Assembly (NCBI GenBank): GCA_018136815.1
Contig: CM030938.1
Span: forward strand, 1,586,202 to 1,650,201
From: Isochrysis galbana
Taxonomy: Eukaryota; Haptophyta; Isochrysidales; Isochrysidaceae
Direction of reading: 5' to 3'
DNA length: 64,000 nt
Under the pieces are notes generated by a model. That model was not told where the DNA came from. It saw nothing but the letters and a program-made list of their open reading frames with translations, and made no database searches. A program made the position numbers and the translations under genes. Position 1 is the stretch's first letter, and each line of letters starts with the position of its first letter. This document shows positions 22,801 to 33,394 of the stretch, piece by piece.

Positions 22801-23404
22801 CGGTAGTCTTTAAGACAACGACTTCACCTTGTACCTTGTCATAACTACTCTAGGTCAAATAAGCACCCTGATCTGTATTTTTTGCGCCCAGGCAGCTAAT
22901 ATGGTCACTATCTAATAGGCCCCTAGCTAGCATAAATACAAATACTAAGAATTCGAACGCGAAATTCGATTTTTGTTTATACATAGACAAATATTGAAGA
23001 CTACAGAAATTGACGTTGACGTTGAACGACTCGCGGGCAGATTCACACAGTACTGTGTCACACAGATAGACTCACAGACTCACAGGCACAGGGCAGCTGA
23101 GACGCCGGGCCCGGTGGATTGGGCCGCAAGAGGCAAAAGCAGCCAAAACTCTCATTGGGCTTCAAAACCAAGCTTGGTCTCCACTGAAGGTCGAAAAGAA
23201 CCCATGCAAAAGAGCATTTCATCTCGTGGGAGCAAGTTCAAGTTCTAGGGAGCTCATCATGAGCCTCAAATCGTGTCCTCAGGTGTTTGCGGCAATTCGT
23301 GGGACAACACCGTTTTTGGCCGGGAAGGCTTTCGCGAGTGGCAAATAACTCATTATGCTTTGAGAATGGTGTCTTGCTTGAGCCTCTAGAAGGACTCAAT
23401 GAGG

Positions 23405-23562
23405 GCAATGTGACGAATTGGAATGGCCCAGAGGGCCTGAGGGCAATGAGGAAGGAGCAAGGCCGGCGGCAGGCGCGGCGAGGGAGACGACTTCGGAGGT
23501 GCTGACGGGCTGAAGCCCGTCAGCAGAGGAAGGCGGGCAGGCGGGCTTGAGCGAGGGCGAGG
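23405..23562 (-). repeat. Empty-site paralogue of the MITE locus at 59146
   Basis: In inverse orientation this segment matches 59040-59395 except that the 185-bp MITE and one 8-bp duplication are missing. GGCGGCAG (complement of CTGCCGCC) occurs once, at 23465-23472. Neighbouring matching blocks are GCTGACGGGCTGAAGCCCGT and GGGCAATGAGGAAGG.GCAA. Confidence 0.8.
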
Positions 23563-23739
23563 ACACAGATCGCAGCGAGGTATCCTTGCAATCGAAGAAA
23601 TCTTGCTGCTGAGCGTGGACCTTCTAGACGTTTCTATCGAGAGCAACCCTGAGTAGCAACCAAGGGAGGAGAAGACCAAAAACCAACGGGACCAAGGACC
23701 AAGGGCTTTCATGCAACTTGCATCAAGGGGAAAGATAAC

Positions 23740-23900
23740 CCAAAACCAAAGCAGCGAATCTAAATCAATCTCCAAGGGGAGATGGCAAACCAAAACCAAG
23801 GACAAAGGAGAAAGATTCCCTCATCCAAGCAGCGAACCTAAATCGATCTCCAAGGGGAGATGGCAAACCAAACCTGATTGCCCCCAGAAGCAGGTAGAGA
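23740..23900 (+). repeat. Short tandem duplication (AATCTCCAAGGGGAGATGGC type)
   Basis: A unit of about 66-69 bp containing AGCAGCGAA.CTAAATC.AT and CTCCAAGGGGAGATGGCAAA is present twice in tandem (around 23752-23800 and 23838-23870). It belongs to the extra segment in the left arm. Confidence 0.55.
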
Positions 23901-24256
23901 AACGCGGGGAGATAGCGAATTAAACCTTTTTGCGAGGCGCCTGGGAGGAAGAAAGGTGGGGAAACTTCCCTTCTCTTCGAGAGGAAGAGGGAGGGCGCTC
24001 CACAACCCTAGATCCTAGGCGTCCACGCGAAGTTTTTGACCGAGAACGAGAACGAGAGAATTATAACGATAAATACCGAATGAAGAGAAGAGAGAAAGAA
24101 GCCTAACGAGCGTCGATTCGCGAATGCGACACAATGAGATGAACACAGAAACCAAATCCTAGCTCCCCATTCCTAGATTGAACCGTGTCTTCATAGTTCA
24201 CAACGTCGTCCTACATTGTAGGACTCGTCCTATAAAGTTGGGTACCTTTATCCGTA

Positions 24257-24815
24257 GACCTCACCCGCTGTCTTTCACATCTAGCTAGGCAGCGGAGTCG
24301 GAGTGTCGGAGTCAGTGGTTGGAACAACTCAATTGTCAATTGTGTTGAAGAGTTATTCGGTTTCTATCTTTTGTCCATCCTTGTGTTGGGTGTAGATATC
24401 TTGGGAGCGTGCGCTCAGTCGCGTGCGAGAGAGGTGTGAATCCCTCTCCCTCTCGCCTCTCGCCTCTCGCCTCTCCCTCTCGCCTCTCGCCACCCGTCAC
24501 CCGGCTCTCGGCGGGGGTACAATGTTTGGCCCCAACCCATGGGAGCCCAGTGATTGATAGCAATATCGTGTAGACCTAGGGGAACATCATTGAGCTAGCG
24601 CGCTCACACAACGACGACGGTGGCAACGGTACGTTCCCCTCCCTTCACTCGGAGTATATCTGACACATACTACAAAACACGCGCTTAGAGGTCAGAGTCA
24701 AACAAGAGAACTAACCTGCCCCCTCTCCCCTCCCTGACCGGTATCGTCCTCCCCACTCCCCGCGCCCCCTCCAGACGGCGCGCCGCCCAGCGCCCGCGCC
24801 GCCCCTCGCCTCGCG
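24257..24815 (+). promoter_or_regulatory. DSS1 upstream region
   Basis: Contains a CTCTCGCCTCTCGCCTCTCGCC-like short tandem repeat at 24444-24490. From 24717 it has a CT/C-rich stretch leading to the DSS1 start codon. No other gene is recognised. A promoter role for the CT stretch is inferred. Confidence 0.4.
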
Positions 24816-25278
24816 ATGGCCGAGAAGAAGCCCGAGGCCGTGCCGCCGACGGAGCAGCATGGCGACTTGCTCGAGGTGGGGAACTCACGCCATGCGCTCG
24901 CCTGACACTGCTCCCACGCCCGCGCGCCACGTTGGAGAGAGCCGGCAGCTGATTTCCCCATGGTTCTGATCACACGGCTTTCCGTCCCTGATCCAACAAT
25001 GCAGGAGGACGACGAGTTCGAGGAATTCGAGGAGCAAGAGTGGACAGAGGGTGACGAGGATGTTGAGGATCCTACGATGTGGCAGGTGAGCCGCAGAGCT
25101 TGCTGACACAGCACGGTGGGGTAGGCACTGCGCTCTCACACTGAATGCTCCTTCTCGCACACAGGACGGATGGGAGGATGATGAGGAGGATGAGAACTTT
25201 ACGAACCAGCTGCGCGCCGAGCTTCAGGCGACGGAAGCCACCGCACAACAGTCTATTCCTACTGCGATGCAACAATAA
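24816..25278 (+). CDS. DSS1/SEM1, 26S proteasome lid and TREX-2 subunit (three exons)
   Basis: Exons 24816-24875, 25005-25085 and 25165-25278, all with phase-0 GT-AG junctions, give an 84-residue acidic protein. It shows both hallmark DSS1 blocks: EEDDEFEEFEEQEW, whose first E ends exon 1, and DGWEDDEEDENFTNQLRAEL. The second has the C-terminal helix that contacts partners. DSS1/SEM1 is a disordered acidic subunit of the proteasome lid and of the TREX-2 mRNA-export complex, and it also binds BRCA2-type proteins. The usual length is 70-90 residues. The short N-terminus MAEKKPEAVPPTEQHGDLLE resembles animal DSS1. The exons are too short to appear as long open frames. The gene lies between two inverted repeat arms (24131-24256 and 27305-27430) but looks intact. 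Confidence 0.95.
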
Positions 25279-25725
25279 GACAGATGGGAGGGCGGGAGTG
25301 GCAATAGGCATTGCTTGTGCATGCGATGGATAGTTGTTGCACTTATCACGGTAGCCACGTCAATCATGTATCAAGAATGTGGTTGATGAGCCCATACTAG
25401 CTGCAAAGCGATGGAACCAGCACCTGTACGGCTTGTATGATGGCTCGGTCGATTCAACACGCCTTTGGCAAGGTGCAAGGCCATGCGTCATAAGCTGCAA
25501 GCTGCCATTCCGTAGCAATGGCAATGGCAAGGGAAGCCGTCATTTATGTCGCAATGCCAAGTGCAGGGATAGGCGGGAGACCAATCCATGTGTGCATCCC
25601 GTTGGTAAGACAGTCGTTATTGAAAAAAAACCTGCATCATCCTGGCTGCGCGCGGCTTTGGGGCTCCCGCTCGCGCAATCTACACGCTCCTACTAACCGC
25701 TCGTTCTATTTCTTGCTACCGGTTG
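25279..25725. other. 3' flank of DSS1, no gene recognised
   Basis: Short open frames only. Nothing recognisable before the LINE-type hairpin at 25726. Confidence 0.35.
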
Positions 25726-25832
25726 AACTAACTTTATAGTTGGTTGCGATGGAGCACCCCGCGTGCCATCACGCGAGGGAGTGGGGTGCGGGGGGGGGGG
25801 GGGGGGGAGCAACGTCTCAGCCGAAAATCACT
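25726..25832 (+). mobile_element. Short LINE 5' end
   Basis: A hairpin at 25726-25745 (arms AACTAACT and AGTTGGTT, one G-U pair, loop TTAT) is followed three bases later by ATG at 25749 (MEHPACHHARE). After about 40 bp it runs into a 19-nt G run and then into the next 5' copy at 25833. A very short or interrupted fragment. Confidence 0.55.
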
Positions 25833-26466
25833 CAACTATCAGTAAACTGATAGTTGATAGGGTCATGGAGCGCACGCTGCTCCCCTCCCCCGCTGCCGTT
25901 GCCGCCGTGATAGACGATAGACGAAGTACTGATGGACACGCCGCTGTCGTCGAAGCAGCCCTGCTAGGACAACGCCCCCAGCCAGACGGGCACATGAGCC
26001 ACCACGACACACTCCCGCATCACCACGAACAGTGTGCAAGAAGCCGCCATGCTGACAGCCATGCTGCGGCACAACGGCACAACCCCAACAACACCCTCCA
26101 CAGCGACACCCAGCACATTCCGCAGGCAGGACGCAGGACGCTCCACTAGGGAAGGCCTCCGGGCCTGGCTCCTACACAGCCGCGGTACCCACCCATAGGG
26201 GAAAGCCGCAAGGCTGGGCCCCCACAAAGAGGCGCAACCCAAAGCGCCTCACAGCAACGGCGAGCCGAAAGGCCCGCCCCCCCCCCCCCTGACGCCAGAC
26301 CCAAAGTAGTGCACATGGGTCGACCCCCCGAAACCGAACAAAAAGGACCGAGGGGGGTGCGAAAGGGGAGAGAGGGTGGGGCAAGGGCGATGTCAGGGGC
26401 AGCCCCCAAGGCGCGGGGCGGAGGATAGCAAAGTAGTAGGCATCTTCAAGAATATTTTTTTTTACA
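25833..26466 (+). mobile_element. LINE 5'-end copy closest to the full element
   Basis: A perfect 11-bp hairpin (25833-25856, loop AA) is followed by a GGTC-ATG context identical to the full LINE (ATG at 25865, MERTLLPSPAAVAAVIDD). The downstream segment aligns with the full element's coding strand near 53560-53700 and 53440-53480 (the CTACACAGCCGCGGTAC block at 26170). Stops and shifts break the frame. The copy may end at the T run at 26455-26463, a T-tail like other members, after which ACACAGCCGCGGTACC recurs at 26465. Confidence 0.65.
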
Positions 26467-26689
26467 CAGCCGCGGTACCGCCCTCAGTATCCCATACCAA
26501 CCCCTCAGTAAAAAATTGTGGGACCTCTTGCTTTTGGCTTTTGGCTTTTGTTTGGGGTCTAGTCAAATACGCCTTGCTCCCAGGCTAGAGGCTAGCATAG
26601 CATACAGTCCAACAGTCCAAAGGTACCTAGAATGCGATGGGCAGCCCTACGGTGCTTAATGGGTACGTTACCGGAGGCGAAATGAGGAA

Positions 26690-26925
26690 AAACCTGATTT
26701 TTGCCCGATGTTGATGTTGCTCCGAAAACCGAAAACGAAAAACCCCGAAATTTTGCAAAATATAAATTTTTGCAAAATTTAAATTTTCGGAAAATTTTGG
26801 AAAACCCCCGTTCTCCCGATGGGCCCGTTCCGGGCTCCCCGGATGAGCTGAACGCCGCGCTAGCCGCCGGTGCGCCTCCGCGGCTCGTTTCCCAAGAGGA
26901 AACGAGCATCGCTACGACACAGATA
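26690..26925 (+). repeat. AAATTTT repeats plus dispersed repeat copy 2
   Basis: 26700-26800 holds CCGAAAA/AAATTTTTGC repeats. 26812-26910 is the second copy of the 2612-2735 repeat, with the same CTCGTTTCC/GGAAACGAG hairpin at 26885-26908. Confidence 0.65.
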
Positions 26926-27304
26926 TGAAGAAAATTGATGCAGAGGTATACCGCCGGCGTGAAGGCGAAGGGGTGCGCAAGCTGGATGGCGAGGTTGAAG
27001 GTCGCCGAGCCCCCGCAGCATGACGTGCGCACAGGAGGGCGGCTCGGGAAATCGCCTCAGCGCAAAATGGACGCCGGACATGACCGGAAATTGAAATTGT
27101 TTTGTTTCACCCAGTTCCTATTCCTGACTCGCCAAACACGAACGCCTGCGACTTGGGGCCAGGGACTGTGATCTAATATTAGATCAGGATTTTGGGGGTC
27201 AAACACCACTTCGGGGGTGGTGTTTGACAAGGGGGCCAAATGGAGGTGTTTTCCTGTCTAACAGACAAGTGTTAGACAGCCATGTTTAAGTTTACTACGT
27301 ATCT
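26926..27304. other. No gene recognised
   Basis: Includes a small inverted repeat ACACCACTTCG.GGGTGGTGT near 27206-27228 and TCTAATATTAGA palindromes near 27172. No exon is supported. Confidence 0.35.
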
Positions 27305-27965
27305 ATACGGATAAAGGTACCCAGCTTTATAGGACGAGTCCTACAATGTAGGACGACGTTGTGAACTATGAAGACACGGTTCAATCTAGGAATGGGGAGC
27401 TAGGATTTGGTTTCTGTGTTCATCTCATTGCCCTCATTGAGTCCTCCTAGAGGCTCAAGACACCATTCTCAAAGCATAATGAGTTAGTTGCCACTCGCGG
27501 AAGCCTTCCCGGCAAAAAACGGCGTTGTCCTACGAATTGCCGCAAACACCTGAGGACACGATTTGAGGCTCATGATGAGCTCCCTAGAACTTGCTCCCAC
27601 GAGATGAAATGCTCTTTGGCATGGGTTCTTTTCGACCTTCAGTGGAAACCAAGCTTGGTTTTGAAGCCCAATGAGAGTTTTGGCTGCTTTTGCCTCTTGC
27701 GGGGCAAAAACAAAACTCTCGACGCACCCGGTGGCCTCCGATGGCCGAGGTACTCAGTTCACGCTGGAGCCGAAAGCTCGGTCAAGACGAAGTCTACAGC
27801 CTTGGCCATAGTGGGAGCTAAGGATCTCAAGACTGAGCTGGGACTATCCTTCAGTTGGTGGGAAGTCCCAATCCTTCACTCTTGAAAGTTGTGTGGCTTT
27901 CGGGCTCAGGGTCCTACAAATACACCGAAATCGTAGGACGCGGTCCTATAATGTAGGACGGAACT
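27305..27965 (+). repeat. Right inverted-repeat arm around DSS1
   Basis: 27305-27430 and 27426-27706 match the left arm in inverse orientation. The sequence continues to GTCCTATAATGTAGGACGGAAC at 27940-27962. It is related to 37370-37715 (GACC.CCAAGCTTGGTTTTG, and the TCCTAG..CTAGGAC palindromes). This looks like a dispersed non-autonomous element family with palindromic GTCCTA.AATGTAGGAC ends. Confidence 0.65.
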
Positions 27966-28010
27966 TTTTAGCCGTATAGCGCTTTTCCCGCACGCCTTAC
28001 CCGCATGCAA

Positions 28011-28591
28011 AAAAAAAGTTGAGGCCCAGGACGCGCACAAGGTTCCGACTGCGGATCCGCTCGCTTACGCGAGGGCGGCGGGGGTTGTTGAGTGGGTTGA
28101 GAAGGGGCCAACTGTGTTCCTGTTGGTTGCTTTCCCTTGGGGCCAGCCGCCTCGGCGTACGATTTCTGGGAACCATTCTTCGAAGGGTTGGAGGCCGTAA
28201 AGGCTCCCAGGATGGATTGTTGTGTGTAGTGCCCGCCCACGAGGGGTGCACAGTTGGTAGGAGTTGCCTCCATGGGGGTGGCAGCAGAGCTGCCACACCC
28301 CATGGGGAGTCCTTGAATGGGTGGCGTGGCGGCTGGTGGTGGCGGCTGAGCCTGTGTCTGGCTCTGTTGGTCTGGGGGGAACAGGGCTCTGCCTGTTCCC
28401 ACCCTCTGGGAGGTCTGGCCGGGGGGCGGAGGTGGAAGCATGTCGACGTCTTCGTCGGCTGGGGCGGCGGCCTGCGCGCGCTTGGGCTCCGGTGGCTTCG
28501 GGCGGCCCCGTTGGGGCGTCGTGACTGCGGTGGGCTGGGAGGTGGGAGGCGGCGCGGCGCGCTCCATCGCTAAAACTATAACGATAGTTTT
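28011..28591 (-). mobile_element. Half-LINE: 5' hairpin, ORF1-like frame and T-tail
   Basis: On the minus strand, a hairpin (28572-28591; arms AAAACTAT and ATAGTTTT, loop CGTT) is followed four bases later by ATG at 28567 and an open frame of about 199 codons. The frame starts MERAAPPPTSQPTAVTTPQR and includes EPKRAQAAAP, PPPPPGQTSQRV and SYAEAAGPKGK. It ends at a 9-nt T run (plus 28011-28019) with no endonuclease or reverse transcriptase. ORF1-only derivatives of LINEs are known in other clades (for example HAL1 relative to L1). The frame is free of stops up to the T-tail, so this may be a recently mobile non-autonomous form. No clear target duplication was found. Confidence 0.65.
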
Positions 28592-29057
28592 GAGAAGAAA
28601 GAGAAAAAAGAAGAGAGGGGGCAAGTCGCCTCCCCTGACGTGAAGAGAAGTCCCACTGGACATAGAAGGTAAAGAAATGACAGGAGGGGGGCGGGGGGTC
28701 ATCTGTAATACCTACCCGCTTGGTCTAGCGTCTATTTATGGGGCACCTTCCACGCGTACGTTTCATTCACGACGCCGGACGGGACATGAAGAAGTAATGG
28801 TATAGCAAGACCCGCACGCGCCGGCAATCCCACGCAGCCACAACACGCGGAGCCGAGCGCATCTTCGATTTGTTGCGCAGCGCACTACGTTGCTAGTGCG
28901 GAGCACACGGGCGTGATGGTGGCTTTTCCCACAAACACTACGCAATGGACCACCTCGACGGCCGACCGCGGTCGGCGTGAATGTGCAACGCGTGTGCCCT
29001 ATTATGCCGATTGAAGATGAGTGAGCTGCCAGGCGTTCCATGTTCACCCGCAAAGTC
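28592..29057. other. 3' flank of the kinase gene
   Basis: No gene recognised. If the kinase gene is spliced at the GTAAGT next to its stop codon, a last exon could lie here, but I could not pick one. Confidence 0.3.
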
Positions 29058-32000
29058 CTACTTACCACCAAAGAAGGCACGCAGTCTAGCGAACAATGAT
29101 TTGGGCTCTTGGGCAAGAGTTGACGGATGCACTAATGTAGAAGTGGATGACCATTGCGATGGCGGCGTCTCTCTCCTCTCGTTGTTGCACATCGCGGGGC
29201 TCGCTGTGGCGGGGGTGCCGGCAAGTAGCGCGGAAGTATGCGAAGGCAGGGCGACCTCCTTGGAAAGAGTCGGCATCTCATCGTGTAGATCGAGCTGAAT
29301 GCCGTCGGCCTTGATGGGTTCTCTGTCGGTTACATGAGCGGGTGCAGCTCGTGGCAGTGTCGTGTTCATGGTCACCGAGGCTACTCCAAGCACCTCTCGC
29401 GAGGCGCCAGATGTTTGCGGCTCAGCCGACAGCGCGATGGTCGGAGGCGGCCCCTCAAGCGACATGGTCACTGGAGCCTTGGCGGGGTCTGACGCGGCGC
29501 CTCGTCCGGGCCTCGGCGCCACACCAGAGAAGTCCGGCTTTGTGGACTCTGCCTCATCGGAGGGTGACGACATTGGCTTGTTTAGTGAAGGAGGGGCTTT
29601 CCTCGAGATGGGTGGCAGCGGCGGAGGAGGCCGTTTCGGCTTTTGCTGCTCCTGCATGAGCGGCGGCAAGGGCGGCGGAGCACGATGCGCCTTTGGTGGA
29701 GGCTGCTGCTCCACCTCTACTTTGGTGTCTGCGGCCGCCTGGTGTTTCTCGGGGTGGGCTCTTTCGCGTGTCACCTCGGGTTTGTCAGCGACCTGATCAG
29801 CCTCCTTGGTCGCCGGTCTGGATGGCACGGGCGCGCGGGCCGTCAGAGGGCCGAAAGCCTGCGGTGCCGATTCCTTGTCTCCATCAACGGGCTCCACATC
29901 CCCATGCTGACATTCCGTAGACGCCTCGACAGCTTGCGCCTCGCGCTTGGTGGCTACTGACCTGACGTCCGCGGCTATGGGCGAGCTGGCTTTGGTAGCG
30001 AGCGAGCAGTTCCCAGGCGTGTGGTCGATTGTGTCAACCTGGGTGCTCATAGCCTGCGGCCAGTCTTTCTCTTCGTGGGCCGTGGAAGCAGCCGGCTCTT
30101 TGCCTGCTACAGGAGGCTCCTCTTGCTGCGCATGGCTCTGCGCCAGATGCTCCTCTTGCCGGTGAGCGTTGTGCGACACCACTCGCGCCTCGTGTGACTC
30201 AGCGACGGGCCCCTCCGGCTCGGCAGGGGCTTCCACCACCTGCTCGTCCTCCTCGTCACCCTCTTCGACCGTGGATTCGCTAGGCACCCAAGGCTGTGCG
30301 ATCAACTGTTTCATGAAGCCTGCGTCGCATACGAGGGGAGTGTCGTCTTCACCATAGCCATCGACATCGTCCTCAGCAGCGTATTCGATGCCGTCCTCCG
30401 TGCCCTCGTCTTCGCCTTCCTCCTCGTCCTCCTCATCTCCGACCTCGTCGCTCTCGTCAAGCGCTTCCTCCTCATCGACTGCCCCGCTCCTGTCCTCATC
30501 CTCGCCTATCTCCATAAGCTCATCCGCCCTTCGCGGCTCCATGTCCGTACCGCCCGCCGCCTCCCGCAGCTCGGGAGCTCGGTGGGTGTTGGCCGACCGA
30601 AAATCGCCTCGCATGGCGGAGTTCGATATGACCTCCGCCGTGCGCGCAAAGGAAGGCTGGGCCGCCGAGGAAAAGGACTGATGGAGTGGCATGCAGGGTG
30701 CCGGAAGACCCGAGTCGGCGCTGCCCTCGACGGGCTCCGGGTCTGGGTCCCTCTCCGGGTCGGGGTCGCGGTCATCTTCCCACGCCACACGGGCCGCCTT
30801 GGGCGGCGATTCCACCTCCGCCAGCCGCAGATCGGGCTGCGACGTCGCTGCTACGGGTGGGCGTAGGATGAGCGCGGGTGCCGCCTCAGGTTCAGGAGCG
30901 CCCGCCAACTTGTGGCCCAGCACGGTTGGCTTACCTCCCGCCACCGCTGCCTTCCGCTTCCGATATTCGGCAAGCAGGTCCTTGGCCTCGGGAACGCCGA
31001 AGCCGCAGAGCACGCCCGGCGGCGTCTCGCTCGAGGCGGATGCAAGGGAGGACGGAGGCTTCGCAGGCGGCGGAACGAGGCTTCCCACTTCTACCTCGTC
31101 CTGCAGGGCCTCGACCTCCGACTGCGCCGCGCGACGTTGCGCGGCAGTCTCGCTCGGCTGTGCGCATGGGCCCGGTGCAATAGCGGCAGACCACCTTGCG
31201 CACACCATATAGTCGCCGCCTCGGCCGACAGACAAGCACGCGCGCCCCTCCTCCGCGCTCGTCGTCGACGGCGTCGGCCGGGTGGGCCGCGCACGCTCGA
31301 CTGGATGGGCGCCCGTCGGCCGCCGCGCGGCCGCAGGCAGCTCGGGCTTTTGTCGGGGCTTTGGGGCGCGCACAGGCGCGTGCACCATGGAGCCCGGCGC
31401 CGGGCGCGCAGTGGGGGGCGGCTTCTTGCGCTTGGGCTGCGGGTTGCCGTAGGCACTGGCTATCTGCTTCTGACGCTGCTTGATCGCCTGCCGGCGCTCG
31501 CCCACAGTCCGGGCCGTGAGTATCGAGGAGGACGAGATGTACGCGGAGGAGGCGCTCGAGAGTTCCGAGCGGTCGGCTGGCACCGAGCTGGCTGGCGGCG
31601 GCGGCGGTGGTGGCCGCAGCATTGCGAGCAGTTGGTCGGCCGAGGGTCGGTCCTTCGGCCGCTGCTGGAGCAGGGCGGCTGTTGAGGCACGAAGCTCTGG
31701 CGACACGTGCTTTGGAAGCGTGGCCGGCTTGCCCGCGATGATGCGCATCACGAGTGCAGGCAGCGTTTGCGCCGAGAACGGGTAGCGAAGCGCACATAGC
31801 TCGTACAGCAGCACCCCTGCGCGCCGGAGGGGGGGCATCGGCGAGGGGATGAGCTGGTTGATGATAGTGGGGAAAGATCGGTCGCGTGCAAGCACGCGCG
31901 CCGGGCCGCTGGGGCCGCCTACCAAGCGACCACATATCCGCCTTGGTGTTGTAGTTTGCTCCATTGCAGACCTCCGGCGGCAGGTAGTACGGCGTGCCGC

Positions 32001-32511
32001 ACTGCGTGCACGCCATGGCTTTGGTAGACTCGAGAGTCTTGGCCACCCCAAAGTCACCCAGCATAACTCCCGGCGCCTCTCCGTCTTTCCCCCCCGCCTT
32101 GATGAACACGTTAGACGCCTTGATGTCCCTGTGGACCACATGGAGGCCGTGCACGTGCGAGAGTGCTGAGGCGAGCTGGCATCCAACCGCCTCGACGTGA
32201 GGATTGGGAATGGTTCCTCCCTCCCGTTTTTTGGTGGCTGCGATCAAGTCTGCTAAGTCTCCCCCTTCGCAGTACTCCATCACCAGAACTACCTCGTCAG
32301 CGTGTGTGAAGGCATCATAGAGAGTAACAATATGAGAGTGAGACAGCTTCTTTAAGATGGAGATCTCATTGGTGGCGAGGTGGCGGTCGTGCTCAGAGAG
32401 GAGAGGGACGGTCTTGAGTGCCAGGCGTCTCCTGTCGCACCGCCGGCGAGCCAGGAAGACGGAGCCCATCGCGCCCTGGCCGAGCTTGCGCTCGAGCTCG
32501 TAAGCGTCCAT
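29058..32511 (-). CDS. NEK-like serine/threonine kinase with long disordered tail (two exons)
   Basis: Exon 1 is 32511-31923 and exon 2 is 31816-29058. The 106-nt GT-AG intron joins WSL to GVLLYEL in phase, giving 1115 residues. The kinase domain (~4-270) has the Gly-rich loop GQGAMGSVFLARR, ALKTV lysine, HRDIKASNV (~126), DFGVAK (~151), GTPYYLPPEV and a complete C-lobe to RPKDRPSADQLLAML. The TPYYLPPE segment and overall pattern fit the NIMA/NEK group, which acts in mitosis and cilia. The remaining ~800 residues are Pro, Glu, Ala and Ser-rich with acidic runs (DEEDEEEGEDEGTEDG) and polyproline (KRPPPPLPPI), predicted disordered. The start ATG sits right after a pyrimidine tract. The last codons read CTTTGGTG-GTAAGT-AGG: the stop TAG overlaps a consensus splice donor, so a further exon may exist. 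Confidence 0.88.
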
Positions 32512-32700
32512 TGCCGGAAGGGGGGGAAGGGGGAGGAGGGGGGGAGGGAGCGGGGGTGGGAGAAGGGAGAAAATACAGAAGAAACTGGGTGCAACATATA
32601 TGTGAGAAGAAAGGAGGAAGAGTCGAATCGTCTCTGCTGGCGAGAGAAAGAGAACACCAACAGGGGGGGAGGGGGGGGGGGGAAGCACTCTCATTTACTT
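32512..32700 (-). promoter_or_regulatory. Kinase upstream polypyrimidine tract
   Basis: On the sense strand a C/CT-rich stretch (plus 32520-32572) touches the start codon, and another (plus 32662-32684) lies further upstream. Positional inference only. Confidence 0.4.
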
Positions 32701-33394
32701 TTAGAGAGGGGCGGCTATGAGGGAGTACTTTTAGAGAGGGGGAAAGCTATGAGATAGATGATTACAAGTAGGTGGTAAAAATAATACGCGCGTTCACTTT
32801 TTTAGGGGGGGTGAGTATGTAGTTGACGGGTGTTCATTGTCGCGCGCCTTGAGTTGAGTGTGTTCGCGGCACAGCCGCGAGGTGTTGAGCGCCGCGTGTA
32901 CGCGGCGCGAGGAAAATTGTCAGTGTTTTTGACAGTGACAGTGATCACTTTTGGGGGGTCAAGGGTCAAGGGCCTACAAGGGAAACACAGGAACAGCGTG
33001 TTTCTACCAGGGGCAAAAACAGCCGTGTTTCGATGTGTTTGGGCGAGGGACGCGCAGCGCCGCGAGCACATCCGAAAGCAGCGCGCGGCGCGCAGCGCCG
33101 CGAGCAGCCACACTCCGCTCTCCACTCTCTAAGACTGTGAATAGGAATAGTAGGAATAGGTTTGGATTTCGACTATTAGGTATCTAGCTAATAGTGGCCC
33201 ACCGACTATTTACATTGAAGCTAATAGTGGCCCTTCGGCTATTTACATTGAGGCTAATAGTGGCTACGTCCAGGCTATTATTAGTATTATGGGTATTATC
33301 AAGATAGTTAGTTAGCTCTATCTAGGTGTACTCTAGGTGCATACTGGCCCCCCCACCGCCACCGGCTCCCGCCACCCGTCGCTCTTCCACCGGC
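32701..33394. repeat. Repeat-rich spacer with hAT-like and CTAATAGTGG repeats
   Basis: 32860-32920 has AGCGCCGCG motifs. 32980-33040 has AACACAGG/CGTGTTTC motifs as at 5343-5970. 33127-33270 contains three AGCTAATAGTGGCCC units, homologous in inverse orientation to 63690-63850. No gene is recognised. Confidence 0.5.

Larger units (their letters stand above)
23124..24256 (-). repeat. Left inverted-repeat arm around DSS1, with an insertion
   Basis: Two blocks, 23124-23414 and 24131-24256, match in inverse order 27426-27706 and 27305-27430. In the right arm the two blocks are contiguous. The left arm therefore carries an extra ~716 bp (23415-24130), part of which (to about 23562) is a copy of 59040-59395. 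The arms flank about 3 kb that includes DSS1. They contain GTCCTACAATGTAGGAC-type palindromes, also found at 27935 and 37690. Confidence 0.75.

Noticed and set aside
29342-31685. Plus-strand frames opposite the kinase tail
   Set aside because: Shadows of the kinase's Pro/Glu/Ser-rich second exon; no independent motif.
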